Origin: Coriobacteriia bacterium
GTDB lineage: Bacteria > Actinomycetota > Coriobacteriia > Anaerosomatales > JAAXUF01
Assembly: GCA_013336165.1 (NCBI GenBank)
Contig: JAAXUF010000003.1
Location: forward strand, 62,001-126,000
Length of the DNA: 64,000 nt
Direction: 5' to 3'
Shown here: piece by piece, positions 54,758 through 63,184 of the stretch
Layout of the letters: every line of letters starts with the position of its first letter
How positions within the stretch are numbered: position 1 is the stretch's first letter
Notes under the pieces: model-generated
Seen by the model: only the letters and a program-made list of their open reading frames with translations
The model's database searches: none
Told to the model about the DNA's origin: nothing
Made by a program: the position numbers and the translations under genes

Positions 54758-54834
54758 TGGCAGGCCAGGAGGGGCTCGAACCCCCAACATCCGGTTTTGG
54801 AGACCGGCGCTCTACCAATTGGAGCTACTGGCCT
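54758..54834 (-). tRNA. tRNA-Trp (CCA anticodon)
   Basis: A full cloverleaf reads on the minus strand: acceptor AGGCCAG/CTGGCCT, a D arm GCTC/GAGC, an anticodon stem CCGGT/ACCGG with loop CTCCAAA (anticodon CCA, plus-strand 54798-54800), and a T arm with TTCGAGC. The CCA end is encoded at 54760-54758. It lies between rpmG and secE, the usual place in many bacteria. Confidence 0.96.
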
Positions 54835-54862
54835 GCATCTTAGCAAGCTCACATAGTAGAGA

Positions 54863-55012
54863 CTATCGGGTCTCTTTGTGAACAGTGTGGGTCTTGCACC
54901 ACTTGCAGTACTTCTTGTACTCGATGCGTTCCGGGTTGTTCTGCTTGCTCTTATTGGTGGTGTAGTTCCGGCGCTTGCACTCAGTGCATGCCAGCGTAAC
55001 CAGCGTTCGCAT
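54863..55012 (-). CDS. rpmG: 50S ribosomal protein L33 (zinc-binding)
   Basis: L33 is a small 49-residue large-subunit protein. It starts [20 protein letters not shown] and has the two cysteine pairs CTEC and CKWC near 9-12 and 39-42, marking the zinc-binding form. The ATG at 55012 has AGGAGG six bases upstream. It is the first gene after the promoter at 55065-55094 and precedes tRNA-Trp and secE. Confidence 0.96.
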   Translation of the reverse strand: MRTLVTLACTECKRRNYTTNKSKQNNPERIEYKKYCKWCKTHTVHKETR

Positions 55013-55064
55013 GGGTCCTCCTGTGGGGCCGCCCCGAACCGGAAAGGTTCGAGCGCGGAAGGGT

Positions 55065-55094
55065 ACTCTAGCACCCCTTTTTTGGCACTGTCAA
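55065..55094 (-). promoter_or_regulatory. Promoter of rpmG-tRNA-Trp-secE-nusG
   Basis: TTGACA (55094-55089) and TAGAGT (55070-55065) are 18 bases apart on the minus strand, with an A-rich spacer. It lies just after the tuf terminators and should drive rpmG through rplA. Confidence 0.82.
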
Positions 55095-55102
55095 ACTCGG
55101 CA

Positions 55103-55156
55103 CGCCCGGTTTCCGGGCGGTGAAACGGGGTCCGACACCGAACGCGCCGGACCCCG
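55103..55156 (-). terminator. Tandem hairpins after tuf
   Basis: The first stem pairs CGGGGTCCG (55126-55134) with CGGACCCCG (55148-55156), followed on the minus strand by TTTCA. The second pairs CGCCCGG (55103-55109) with CCGGGCG (55113-55119), followed by GTTTGAC. Together they end the tuf message 24 bases past its stop. Confidence 0.7.
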
Positions 55157-55179
55157 CTCTCATAGCGTGTGAGAATCTA

Positions 55180-56364
55180 CTACTTCAGGATCTCGATAAC
55201 TCGACCTGAGCCAACGGTGCGACCACCCTCGCGGATGGCGAAGCGCAGGCCTTCCTCCATGGCGATCGGGTTGATGAGCTCGCCGCGAACGACAACGTTG
55301 TCGCCCGGCATAACCATCTCGGTGCCCTCGGGGAGGTGCGCAACACCGGTAACATCGGTGGTACGGAAGTAGAACTGCGGGCGATAGCCATCGAAGAACG
55401 GGGTGTGACGGCCGCCTTCCTCCTTGGTCAGGATGTAGACCTGGCCCATGAAGTCGGAGTGCGGGGTGATCGAGCCCGGCTTGCACAGAACCTGGCCGCG
55501 CTCGATGTCCGTGCGCGCAACGCCGCGGAGCAGAACGCCGATGTTGTCGCCGGCCTGCGCCTCATCGAGGAGCTTGCGGAACATCTCAACGCCCGTGACT
55601 ACTGTCTTGCGGGTGGTGTGAATGCCGACGATCTCAACATCGTCGCCGACATGAACCTTGCCACGCTCGACACGACCGGTAGCTACAGTACCGCGGCCGG
55701 TGATCGTGAAGACGTCCTCAACAGCCATGAGGAACGGCTTGTCGGTGTCGCGAATGGGATCGGGAATGAAAGTATCGATGGCATTCATAAGCTCATCGAT
55801 GCCGGAGACCCATTCCTGATCGCCCTCGAGGGCCTTGAGCGCCGAACCACGGATGATCGGGGTGTCGTCGCCGGGGAACTCGTTGTCGGAGAGCAGCTCG
55901 CGAACTTCCATCTCGACAAGCTCGATGAGCTCTTCGTCGTCAACCATGTCGCACTTGTTGAGGAAGACAACGATGTAGGGAACGCCGACCTGACGGGCAA
56001 GCAGAATGTGCTCACGGGTCTGGGCCATCGGGCCATCGGTCGCAGCGATGACCAGGATTGCGCCGTCCATCTGTGCGGCACCGGTGATCATGTTCTTGAC
56101 GTAGTCAGCGTGACCCGGGCAGTCAACATGCGCATAGTGGCGAGTTGCGGTCTGGTACTCGACGTGAGCGATAGCGATAGTGATACCGCGCTCGCGCTCT
56201 TCGGGAGCCTTGTCGATCTGGTCGAACGGGGTGAAGTCAGCGAAACCCTTCTCCGCCTGACGCTTGGTGATGGCTGCGGTAAGCGTAGTCTTACCGTGGT
56301 CGACGTGACCGATGGTACCCACGTTGACGTGCAGCTTGGTGCGCTCGAACTTCTTCTTCGCCAT
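55180..56364 (-). CDS. tuf: Elongation factor Tu
   Basis: EF-Tu delivers aminoacyl-tRNA to the ribosome. The 394-residue protein has [11 protein letters not shown] near 18-28, the switch block [15 protein letters not shown] near 54, [20 protein letters not shown] near 80, and NKCDMVDD near 135. Domains 2 and 3 are complete, ending [15 protein letters not shown]. The frame is open to 56406, but ATG at 56364 has AAGGAGG and the family start [15 protein letters not shown]. It is the only tuf in the window and is read with the upstream tRNA genes. Confidence 0.98.
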   Translation of the reverse strand: MAKKKFERTKLHVNVGTIGHVDHGKTTLTAAITKRQAEKGFADFTPFDQIDKAPEERERGITIAIAHVEYQTATRHYAHVDCPGHADYVKNMITGAAQMDGAILVIAATDGPMAQTREHILLARQVGVPYIVVFLNKCDMVDDEELIELVEMEVRELLSDNEFPGDDTPIIRGSALKALEGDQEWVSGIDELMNAIDTFIPDPIRDTDKPFLMAVEDVFTITGRGTVATGRVERGKVHVGDDVEIVGIHTTRKTVVTGVEMFRKLLDEAQAGDNIGVLLRGVARTDIERGQVLCKPGSITPHSDFMGQVYILTKEEGGRHTPFFDGYRPQFYFRTTDVTGVAHLPEGTEMVMPGDNVVVRGELINPIAMEEGLRFAIREGGRTVGSGRVIEILK

Positions 56365-56497
56365 GAGTCTCCTCCTTAAAAGGGCCTCTGCGACGGAAAC
56401 CGACAACTGTCCGTGCCGTCAGCCGCATCCGTCTACTAATTGTACTTTACGATACTGTCTACCTATAAACGCCGCCCCGCGGACGACGTGTGGTACC

Positions 56498-56573
56498 TGG
56501 TAGCGGTGACTGGATTTGAACCAGTGACTCCGCGGGTATGAACCGCGTGCTCTAGCCGCTGAGCTACACCGCC
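56498..56573 (-). tRNA. tRNA-Met (CAT anticodon, elongator)
   Basis: The cloverleaf has acceptor GGCGGTG/CACCGCT, D arm GCTC/GAGC, anticodon stem CGCGG/CCGCG with loop TTCATAC (anticodon CAT at 56538-56540), T loop TTCAAAT and an encoded CCA. It lacks the three G-C pairs of the initiator anticodon stem and the C1-A72 mismatch, so it is an elongator; a tRNA-Ile with a modified C34 is less likely. Confidence 0.92.
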
Positions 56574-56617
56574 GGGGCCAATCGCGAGCCAAACCCGGCT
56601 GGAATCGGGCCGCACGA

Positions 56618-56693
<76 letters not shown>

Positions 56694-56729
56694 GCTTTCA
56701 TGCCGGACGAAACCCAATCGGAGCTCTCC

Positions 56730-56814
56730 TGGTGGGGGCGCCAGGATTCGAACCTGGGTAGGCGTAGCCAACGGGTTTACAGCCCGTCCCCTTTAGCCAC
56801 TCGGGCACACCCCC
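56730..56814 (-). tRNA. tRNA-Tyr (GTA anticodon)
   Basis: This class II tRNA has acceptor GGGGGTG/CGCCCCC, an anticodon stem CGGGC/CCGTT-type with loop TGTAAAC (anticodon GTA at 56778-56780), a long variable arm and T loop TTCGAAT, with CCA encoded. It leads the group tRNA-Tyr, Thr, Met, tuf. Confidence 0.95.
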
Positions 56815-56879
56815 GGGAGACAAAAAAATAGACCTTCTGTACGCTTTTCAAGTTGCAGCGCCCTAGAAAGGCAGTCGGC

Positions 56880-56909
56880 ATAGTAAGCCATCGCCGCATA
56901 GAGTGTCAA
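56880..56909 (-). promoter_or_regulatory. Promoter of tRNA-Tyr-Thr-Met-tuf
   Basis: TTGACA (56909-56904) and TACTAT (56885-56880) are 18 bases apart on the minus strand, 66 bases before tRNA-Tyr. This is a very strong housekeeping promoter match. The other parts of the 56815-57038 gap show no gene. Confidence 0.85.
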
Positions 56910-57038
56910 TGCCGACAACGGTGCCGGGTGTGGCTACTCCCCCCGCTACAAAAACCCGTTCGATACAGATCTCCGAAACAGGAATCATGAACGGAGTCCG
57001 CTCGCACAGTGTACTCCCTCACGATGATGAGCAGGAGA

Positions 57039-57113
57039 TGGAGCTGGCGACAGGAGTTGAACCCGCAACCTACTGATTACAAATCAGTTGCTCTGCCATT
57101 GAGCTACGCCAGC
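57039..57113 (-). tRNA. tRNA-Thr (TGT anticodon)
   Basis: The acceptor is GCTGGCG/CGCCAGC, the D arm GCTC/GAGC, the anticodon stem ACTGA/TCAGT with loop TTTGTAA (anticodon TGT), the T loop TTCAACT, and CCA is encoded. It is separated from the other tRNA genes by 224 bases and has its own promoter. Confidence 0.95.
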
Positions 57114-57124
57114 AAGCAGGCATC

Positions 57125-57153
57125 AGTGTATCCGAGGAAAGGCCGCATGTCAG
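57125..57153 (-). promoter_or_regulatory. Promoter of tRNA-Thr (TGT)
   Basis: CTGACA (57153-57148) and TACACT (57130-57125) are 17 bases apart on the minus strand and start about 10 bases before the tRNA. It lies just after the yacP stop. Confidence 0.65.
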
Positions 57154-57181
57154 CGGCGCAGCGGGGTGTTTGTCGGATCGG

Positions 57182-57694
57182 CTAGCTCCGCGCCCATTTC
57201 GCAAGCCGACGGCGAGTCGCCTCATCGATGCGGTCCTCCAGCCTGCCACGAACGCTGCCGGCCGGCGAGTGCTCCCGCCACCATCCGCTGCTGTCCCTCA
57301 GGGAGTCCGCAAACTCCGCCGAAGACATCCTGCCAACCGAGCCTCCGAGCACCGTCCATTGCATCTGCGCGTCCGAAGTGACCACGACCGTCTCGTCGCC
57401 ACGCTCCCTCGCCGCACGCGCAAGGGACTCTATCACCGAGTCAGCGTCGATTCCGTACCTAGAGAACGTGACTGTGAGCCCGGCCAGCCGATGAGATACG
57501 CCGTCGGATCGCGGGTTTGCGTGGGCGTCGAAAACGACCGTGGCACGCCATGCACCTTGAGCCGCATACGCCGACACATCCGAGACAAGTGCCGCTCGTG
57601 CCGTATCAAGGTCTTGCTCGGCAAGCACGGAATACGGCGGCGTCTGCCGGATGACGTTGTAACCGTCAACGATCAGCACCCGATGCTTGCTCAC
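57182..57694 (-). CDS. yacP: NYN-domain ribonuclease YacP/Rae1-like
   Basis: This 170-residue protein has a PIN-like NYN fold. The motif VLIVDGYNVI near residue 6 holds the first acidic metal ligand, VVFDAHAN near 54 the second, and VVTSDAQMQW near 103 another acidic group. In Bacillus the homologue Rae1 cuts mRNA in the ribosomal A site; that role here is inferred from position and fold. The GTG at 57694 overlaps the rlmB stop (GTGA) and follows GAGGGG by ten bases; the longer frame to 57721 would overlap rlmB. In Bacillus sigH follows, but here the tRNA/tuf block does. Confidence 0.87.
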   Translation of the reverse strand: MSKHRVLIVDGYNVIRQTPPYSVLAEQDLDTARAALVSDVSAYAAQGAWRATVVFDAHANPRSDGVSHRLAGLTVTFSRYGIDADSVIESLARAARERGDETVVVTSDAQMQWTVLGGSVGRMSSAEFADSLRDSSGWWREHSPAGSVRGRLEDRIDEATRRRLAKWARS

Positions 57695-58428
57695 TTTTGC
57701 TGAGCCCCTCGGCGCAGCCATTCGTAGGCGATGGCGGTTGTCGCCTGCGCGACGTTGAGTGAACCGACCTTGCCGGCCTGCGGCAGGCGCACCAAGAAGT
57801 CACAGGCCTCCAGTGCCAGTCGAGACAACCCTGCACCTTCCGAGCCCATCACTAAGACGACGCGGCCGTCCAGAGGAGCCTCCCATACGTTCTGCTCGGC
57901 CCGTTCGGAGGCGCCGGCCACCCAGTAGCCCGCCTCCTTGCAGCGTTCTATCGAGCGCACGAGGTTTGGCTCCTGAGCGAGATGCACGTGCGCGAGTGCA
58001 CCGGCCGAAGTCTTGTACGCCGCCGGCGTCACCGCGGCCGAGCGGCGCTTGGCGACAATCACCCCGTCAGCGCCGACGACTTCGGCGCTCCGACAGACGG
58101 CGCCGAGATTGCCGGGATCCGTCACGTGATCGAGCGCGATGATGAGTGAGCGGACCTTGCCCTCCGCCGCCGACAAGACGTCGTCGAGCGAAGCGAAGCG
58201 GTACGGATCCGCCTCAGCGAGCACGCCTTGGTGCGCTCCCCGCTCGCTGCGCGAATCGATGTCGCGGCGCGGTACGCGCTTGACCGGGACTCGGGCCACG
58301 CCCGCCTGGCGCACTATCTCGTCGATTCCGCGGTCGGGCTTGGTGCCCTCGGCGATGAATATGTTGCGCAATGGCACCCCGGCGCGCAGCGCCTCGATGA
58401 CCGAATTGCGACCTTCAATGATGAGCAT
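57691..58428 (-). CDS. rlmB: 23S rRNA 2-prime-O-methyltransferase RlmB family (SPOUT)
   Basis: This 245-residue protein is a TrmH/SpoU methyltransferase. A small N-terminal substrate-binding domain is at about 1-75, then the knot domain with ALDHVTDPGNLGAVCRSAEV near 97-116, VLVMGSEGAGLSRLALEACD near 191-210, and LPQAGKVGSLNVAQATTAIA near 213-232. These are the three SPOUT motifs. The expected target is G2251 of 23S rRNA, but substrate is inferred. It follows cysS by three bases and overlaps yacP by four. In Bacillus the mrnC gene lies between cysS and rlmB; it is missing here. Confidence 0.93.
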   Translation of the reverse strand: MLIIEGRNSVIEALRAGVPLRNIFIAEGTKPDRGIDEIVRQAGVARVPVKRVPRRDIDSRSERGAHQGVLAEADPYRFASLDDVLSAAEGKVRSLIIALDHVTDPGNLGAVCRSAEVVGADGVIVAKRRSAAVTPAAYKTSAGALAHVHLAQEPNLVRSIERCKEAGYWVAGASERAEQNVWEAPLDGRVVLVMGSEGAGLSRLALEACDFLVRLPQAGKVGSLNVAQATTAIAYEWLRRGAQQK

Positions 58429-58431
58429 TGC

Positions 58432-59922
58432 CTAGCCTTCCGGCCGGAAGACGACGCGCGCGCCCTGTGCGGTATCTTCGATGAGGAGCCCGACCTTCGC
58501 GAGCCCGTCTCGCACCGCGTCGGCCAGCGCCCAGTTCTTGTCGGCTCTCGCGGACGCACGGGCCGCCAGAAGAGCTTCGACGCCCGCTTCCGCGTCCGTA
58601 CCCTCGTAGCCAGCCACCTCGCGCGCCAGGCCGAGGACCTCGGGCGGGTACGCGGTGCGCTGCTCGCACGCCAGATCCACGCCCAGCACGCCGAGCAGCG
58701 ACACGACGGCATCTTCGGCTTCGCACAGGACCTGCCGGTCTGTCTCGGCGATCGCGGACTGATGATCAGCGAGGAAGCCGTTGGCGATGCGGGCGATCTC
58801 GAAGATGGCGGCCAGCGCGCCGGCGGTGTTGAAGTCGTCGTCCATCTCGGCGTCGAACTTCTCGCGGGTCTCGTGGATCGCCGAGCGCAGATCCTCGACG
58901 GCCGCGCCGGCGACACCAGCGCCGGACGCCGGAGACTCGCGTGCCCAGCGCAGGTTGCGCACCAAGTTGTCGAGTCGCTCATAGGCGATAGCGGTCTCGT
59001 CGAGTCGCACGTCGGAGAAGTCGAGTGAACTGCGATAGTGGGTCTGGAGCATGAGCAGGCGGATCACCGGCACAGGATAGCGGGCCAGCACGTCGCGAGC
59101 GAGCGTGAAGTTGCCGAGAGACTTGCTCATCTTCTCGGCGTTGATCTGCAGCATGCCGCCGTGTAGCCAGTAGCGCACGAACGGGACGCCGAACGCCGCC
59201 TCGGACTGCGCGATCTCGTTCTCATGGTGCGGGAAGATGAGGTCGCTTCCGCCGCCGTGGATGTCGAACGGCAGGCCAAGTTCCATCTCCGACATGACCG
59301 AGCATTCGATGTGCCAACCGGGGCGCCCCTCCCCCCACGGGCTCGGCCAGTGCGGCTCGCCGGGCTTGGCGGCTTTCCAGAGAGCGAAATCGAGCGAGTC
59401 GCGCTTGCGATCGCCGGACTCGACGCGAGCCTGCGTTTCCATCGCATCGATATCGCGGCCGGAGAGCAGGCCGTATGCCGGGAAGCTGCGTACCGAGAAG
59501 TAGACGTCGCCGTCGGCCTCGTACGCGTGGCCACCCTCGATGAGCCGCGTGATGGTCGCAACCATCTGGGGGATGGTCTCCGTGGCCTTGGGGCGGACCG
59601 TCGGGTCCTTCACGCCGAGGGCGCGCATGTCCGCATAGAACGCCTCGGCGTACTGCTCGGCGATCTCGGCGGGAGCGCGGCCTTCCTCGGCGGCGCGGTT
59701 GATGATCTTGTCGTCGACGTCGGTGATGTTCTGGACGAAACGCACGTCGAACCCTTTGTGCTCCAGGTAGCGCCTGATGACATCGAATGAAAGGAACGTG
59801 CGCGCATTGCCGATATGGATGTAGTTGTAGACCGTCGGCCCGCACACGTAGACGGCGACCTTGCCGGCCTCGCGGGGCACGAACTCTTCCTTTGTGCGGG
59901 TGAGCGAGTTATAGACCTTCAT
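58432..59922 (-). CDS. cysS: Cysteinyl-tRNA synthetase
   Basis: CysRS charges tRNA-Cys. The 496-residue class I enzyme has the zinc-site cysteine in YVCGPTVYNYIHIGNART, where HIGN is the HIGH motif near 37-40. The KMSKS motif appears as AEKMSKSLGNF near 269-279. Zinc ligands are also seen in WHIECSVM near 204. A C-terminal anticodon-binding domain follows. The start ATG at 59922 is about 100 bases after cysE; a TATACT in that gap might be a promoter -10. It follows cysE as in Bacillus. Confidence 0.97.
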   Translation of the reverse strand: MKVYNSLTRTKEEFVPREAGKVAVYVCGPTVYNYIHIGNARTFLSFDVIRRYLEHKGFDVRFVQNITDVDDKIINRAAEEGRAPAEIAEQYAEAFYADMRALGVKDPTVRPKATETIPQMVATITRLIEGGHAYEADGDVYFSVRSFPAYGLLSGRDIDAMETQARVESGDRKRDSLDFALWKAAKPGEPHWPSPWGEGRPGWHIECSVMSEMELGLPFDIHGGGSDLIFPHHENEIAQSEAAFGVPFVRYWLHGGMLQINAEKMSKSLGNFTLARDVLARYPVPVIRLLMLQTHYRSSLDFSDVRLDETAIAYERLDNLVRNLRWARESPASGAGVAGAAVEDLRSAIHETREKFDAEMDDDFNTAGALAAIFEIARIANGFLADHQSAIAETDRQVLCEAEDAVVSLLGVLGVDLACEQRTAYPPEVLGLAREVAGYEGTDAEAGVEALLAARASARADKNWALADAVRDGLAKVGLLIEDTAQGARVVFRPEG

Positions 59923-60024
59923 TGATGTGACCTGTTTCGAGAAGTCGTCGCGTGTTGATTGCGTGCCCAGTATATCGCCCCCGGCTTGGCGGGTCGGCGT
60001 CGAGGCGCGGAATGGTGATATCGG

Positions 60025-60747
60025 CTATATCTCACAGATCCTGTCGGCGTCGTCGACGTCAACAGCGGCCTCTTCCGACTCCAGCTCGGCCGCGCCCAGG
60101 TGCAGAACCGCCTCCCGGTCTTCTGATGCGCGGCGCTCGAGCCGGTCCATGCGACGCTGAAGACAGCGGAACATCTCGACGACCGGGTCGGGAAGATCCT
60201 CGTGGTGCAGATCGATGGCATCGATCCGCGATCCGCTGCGCATGACCACGCGCCCCGGCACACCCACCACCGTGCAGTTCGGAGGGACGTCGTCAATCAG
60301 GACCGCGCCGCCACCGACCTTGCTGCCGTGCCCCACCGTGATGTCGCCCAGCACGGAAGCGCCGACGCCCACAACCACCCAGTCCTCAAGCGTCGGATGC
60401 CTCTTGCCGACCTCCTTGCCGGTACCGCCGAGCGTGACCCCTTGGTACAGCGTCACATCGTTGCCGATGATCGTCGTCTCGCCGATGACCACACCCATGC
60501 CGTGGTCAATGAAGAATCGTCGGCCGATCAGAGCACCGGGATGGATCTCGATTCCCGTGCAAAAGCGCACGGCTTGGGAGCACCAGCGGGCGAATCCGGG
60601 AGAGCCATGGGTCCAGAGCCAGTGGTTGATCCGGTACCCCCACAGTGCGTGCAAGCCAGGGTAGTTGAACAGCACGCTCGCCGACGATGTCGCTGCGGGG
60701 TCGCGCTCCTTCACACTCCGGATGTCTTCACGCATTCGCTCGAACAT
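60025..60747 (-). CDS. cysE: Serine O-acetyltransferase
   Basis: CysE makes O-acetylserine, the precursor of cysteine. The protein has about 240 residues. An N-terminal helical part precedes the left-handed beta helix with hexapeptide repeats, including [20 protein letters not shown] near 65-84 and [20 protein letters not shown]. The catalytic histidine and aspartate fall in this block. I chose ATG at 60747; a TTG at 60759 is nearer an AGGGAG site. The C-terminus is acidic and longer than usual. The gene precedes cysS, so cysteine supply and its charging are linked. Confidence 0.95.
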   Translation of the reverse strand: MFERMREDIRSVKERDPAATSSASVLFNYPGLHALWGYRINHWLWTHGSPGFARWCSQAVRFCTGIEIHPGALIGRRFFIDHGMGVVIGETTIIGNDVTLYQGVTLGGTGKEVGKRHPTLEDWVVVGVGASVLGDITVGHGSKVGGGAVLIDDVPPNCTVVGVPGRVVMRSGSRIDAIDLHHEDLPDPVVEMFRCLQRRMDRLERRASEDREAVLHLGAAELESEEAAVDVDDADRICEI

Positions 60748-60832
60748 GGTCTTGGTCAAGGCTCCCTATCAGTCCTCGTGCCCGTGGCACCTTCCTGCCG
60801 CACAGTCTAGCAGCAGATTCCCACATGCACTT

Positions 60833-61306
60833 CTACGCTCGGTCCAACAGCACGACCGCCTGCGCTCCGACCCCCTCGGCCCGGCCCTCGAACCCGAGAC
60901 CCTCGGTGGTGGTGGCCTTCAGGCCAACAGAGTCGAGCGGAACGCCGAGCGCACGCGCAAGGTTCGCGCGCATATGGTCTCGGAACGGCGATATCTTGGG
61001 CCGCTCAAGGATCAGCACGCAATCGGCGTCCACGACCACCCAGCCCATCTCACGCGCAAGATCGCCGACGCGGGAGAGCAGGACGATTGAGTCGGCACCG
61101 GAATAGGCGGGATCCGTGTCCGGAAACAGCGCTCCGATATCCCCCGCACGCAACGCGCCGAGCACTGCGTCAGCGAGTGCATGCGCAAGGACGTCGGCAT
61201 CCGAATGGCCGAGAAGACCTCGATCGTGGTCGATCCGCACGCCACCGAGAATCAGCTGCCGACCTTCGGCGAATGCATGGGCGTCATACCCGATCCCTAT
61301 CCGCAT
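60833..61306 (-). CDS. ispF: 2-C-methyl-D-erythritol 2,4-cyclodiphosphate synthase
   Basis: IspF makes the cyclic diphosphate of the MEP isoprenoid pathway. The 157-residue protein starts MRIGIGYDAHAFAEG, with the metal ligands in YDAH, and has RGLLGHSDADVLAHALADAV near 29-48 with the third metal histidine. TTTEGLGFEGRAEGVG near 132 is the cytidine pocket. The start at 61306 has GAGGAGG upstream and overlaps the end of ispD by 23 bases in a different frame, larger than usual. Confidence 0.96.
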   Translation of the reverse strand: MRIGIGYDAHAFAEGRQLILGGVRIDHDRGLLGHSDADVLAHALADAVLGALRAGDIGALFPDTDPAYSGADSIVLLSRVGDLAREMGWVVVDADCVLILERPKISPFRDHMRANLARALGVPLDSVGLKATTTEGLGFEGRAEGVGAQAVVLLDRA

Positions 61307-62060
61307 CTCTTGAACCTCCTCTCTCCAACCTGCGCGCCAAGATCGCTTCGACCAGCGCGAGATCCTCGGGGACGGTCACCTTGATGTTGTCTCTCGGCCC
61401 CTCGAAGAGGAGCACAAGCCCACCCAAACGCTCGACAAGCGAGGCGTCATCAGTTCCAAGGAAGCCATCGGCCGATGCCCGCGCAAACGCCACCTTCAGC
61501 GCCTCCAGCCGAAACACCTGCGGCGTCTGCACCGCCCAGAAACGCGCGCGGTCGGGAGTGGACAGCACGCGCTGCCCCTCGACAAGCTTGAGCGTGTCCA
61601 CTGACGGGTAGCCGACGACGACGCCTGCCGCCTCCGGGGCGGTCTCGAGCGTCTCGAGAAGCCTCCCGATGAGGTCACTCGTCACGAGCGGTCTTGCGCC
61701 GTCGTGGACAAGGACTATCTCAGCGGTACCGGGAACTGCGGCAAGCCCGTTGGCGACGGACTCCTGACGGGTTTCGCCTCCGCCGGTCACCACGAGCGGA
61801 GTCTGGAGTCCGAGCGCGTCAAGAGCTGCCCGGTAGTCGGCCACGCGGCCTGGGTGCGCGACAAGTACGATCAGGTCGACACCCGGGGCAGCGTCGAACG
61901 CCTCGGCAGTCCAGCCGAGCATCGGTCGCCCGAGCAGGACGGCAAGCTGCTTGCCGCTCGCCGAACCGAAGCGCTCGCCATTCCCACCGGCCACGATCAC
62001 TGCCGCGGTTCTCACATGACCCACGTCGGTGGCCTTTCTGCCGGCGGCGCTCATGAACAT
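61284..62060 (-). CDS. ispD: 2-C-methyl-D-erythritol 4-phosphate cytidylyltransferase
   Basis: IspD joins CTP and MEP in isoprenoid synthesis. The 258-residue protein has the nucleotide motif VIVAGGNGERFGSASGKQLA near 22-41, with the catalytic lysine. VTGGGETRQESVANGLAAVP near 91 and VLVHDGARPLV near 116 follow. It ends with a basic tail that overlaps ispF. The start ATG at 62060 is eight bases after the disA stop. It precedes the next pathway step, ispF, and is of standard length. Confidence 0.95.
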   Translation of the reverse strand: MFMSAAGRKATDVGHVRTAAVIVAGGNGERFGSASGKQLAVLLGRPMLGWTAEAFDAAPGVDLIVLVAHPGRVADYRAALDALGLQTPLVVTGGGETRQESVANGLAAVPGTAEIVLVHDGARPLVTSDLIGRLLETLETAPEAAGVVVGYPSVDTLKLVEGQRVLSTPDRARFWAVQTPQVFRLEALKVAFARASADGFLGTDDASLVERLGGLVLLFEGPRDNIKVTVPEDLALVEAILARRLERGGSRDADRDRV

Positions 62061-62068
62061 GGATACCT

Positions 62069-63130
62069 CTAGACCTCGGAGTGGGCCTTGAGCCGCATCA
62101 GGCCGCTCGCTATTGCTTTGGCCCTGCGGGTGCCGACGCCATCCACCTCGTCAAGCTGCTCAGAGGACGCCTTCATGATGCCCGGGAGCGAGTCGAAACG
62201 AGCCACCAGCCGGTTTGTGACGCCTGCCGGCAATGCCGGCAACTGCGCAAGCACTCGGTACCCCCGCGAGTAGACGTGCTGCTCCGCGCGGTCTATGGCA
62301 TCCAACCCAAGCTCGTGCGCGACAGCATCCGACTCGAGCAGCCTCTCGAGCGGAAGCTCCGCAAAACGGCCGAGGAGCGAGGCCGCTTCACGCAGCGAAG
62401 GATCGGCGGCATAGTCCCGGGTGAGAAGCAGGTACTGGTCCTCCACGTTGGCGGTCAGCTCATCTGCCTGCATCCTGATGAGCCTTCCGTCGGTGCCAAG
62501 CTGCGCAATATACCGTGTGACTTCCTTGGAAACGCGCCGAACCATCTCGAATCGCCCGACGGCCTCTGCCACATTGCCTATGGTGACGAGATCGTAGAAC
62601 TCTAGATGGGTAAGCCGGTCAAGAACCTCGTCGAGCCTCGTGCGGTAGTTCTGAAGCGTCTGCAACGCCTGATTGGCTTTCGCCAAGACGACCTCGATAT
62701 CCTCGAGGGCGACTCGGCGGCCGCGCAAGTAGAGGCTAACGACTTCGCGACGCTGAGACACCGAAAGAACCAGCGCGTGTGTCTGACGACTCACCCGCTC
62801 GGCGGTCCGGTGGCGCATTCCCGTCTCGGTGGTCAGAAGCGATGAATCGGGCACGAGGTGCACGTTGGCTCGGATGATCCTCTCCCCACCCTCATCAAGA
62901 ATGATGGCGCCGTCCATCTTGGCGAGTTCGAAGAGGCGCTGCGGAGAAAACGGCGTATCTATGACGAATCCGCCATCGCACAGCTCGTCGACCGCATCCG
63001 TGTCCCCCATTACGATCAGGGCTCCGGTGCGTGCCGACAGAATCATGTCGAGCCCCTCGCGTAGCCGCGTTCCCGGCGCGACCTTTTCGAGTTCCTGGTG
63101 CATCAGGTCCTTCCCTCGCTGCTCAGCCAC
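62069..63130 (-). CDS. disA: DNA integrity scanning diadenylate cyclase DisA
   Basis: DisA makes c-di-AMP and binds branched DNA structures. The protein has about 353 residues. The DAC domain carries the catalytic MDGAIILDE near 72-80 and ETGMRHRTAERV near 102-113. A helical linker follows, and a helix-hairpin-helix DNA domain at the C-terminus (SSEQLDEVDGVGTRRAKAIA). I chose GTG at 63130, with GGAGG five bases upstream; ATG at 63103 also has a good site. It follows radA by 54 bases, the usual DisA partner. The c-di-AMP product could be sensed by CBS or other proteins elsewhere. Confidence 0.95.
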   Translation of the reverse strand: MAEQRGKDLMHQELEKVAPGTRLREGLDMILSARTGALIVMGDTDAVDELCDGGFVIDTPFSPQRLFELAKMDGAIILDEGGERIIRANVHLVPDSSLLTTETGMRHRTAERVSRQTHALVLSVSQRREVVSLYLRGRRVALEDIEVVLAKANQALQTLQNYRTRLDEVLDRLTHLEFYDLVTIGNVAEAVGRFEMVRRVSKEVTRYIAQLGTDGRLIRMQADELTANVEDQYLLLTRDYAADPSLREAASLLGRFAELPLERLLESDAVAHELGLDAIDRAEQHVYSRGYRVLAQLPALPAGVTNRLVARFDSLPGIMKASSEQLDEVDGVGTRRAKAIASGLMRLKAHSEV

Positions 63131-63184
63131 CTGCGCCTCCGACTTCGGATTCGTGTAGGAACCACACACGCGCAATCAGCGCTG

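Noticed and set aside
56498-56573. Initiator tRNA-Met
   Set aside because: The anticodon stem is CGCGG/CCGCG rather than the GGG/CCC of initiators and the first pair is G-U, so it is called as elongator.
59969-59974. TATACT before cysS as a promoter
   Set aside because: A good -10 match, but no -35 element at suitable spacing, and no T-box leader fits in the 102-base gap. It is mentioned with cysS but not called.
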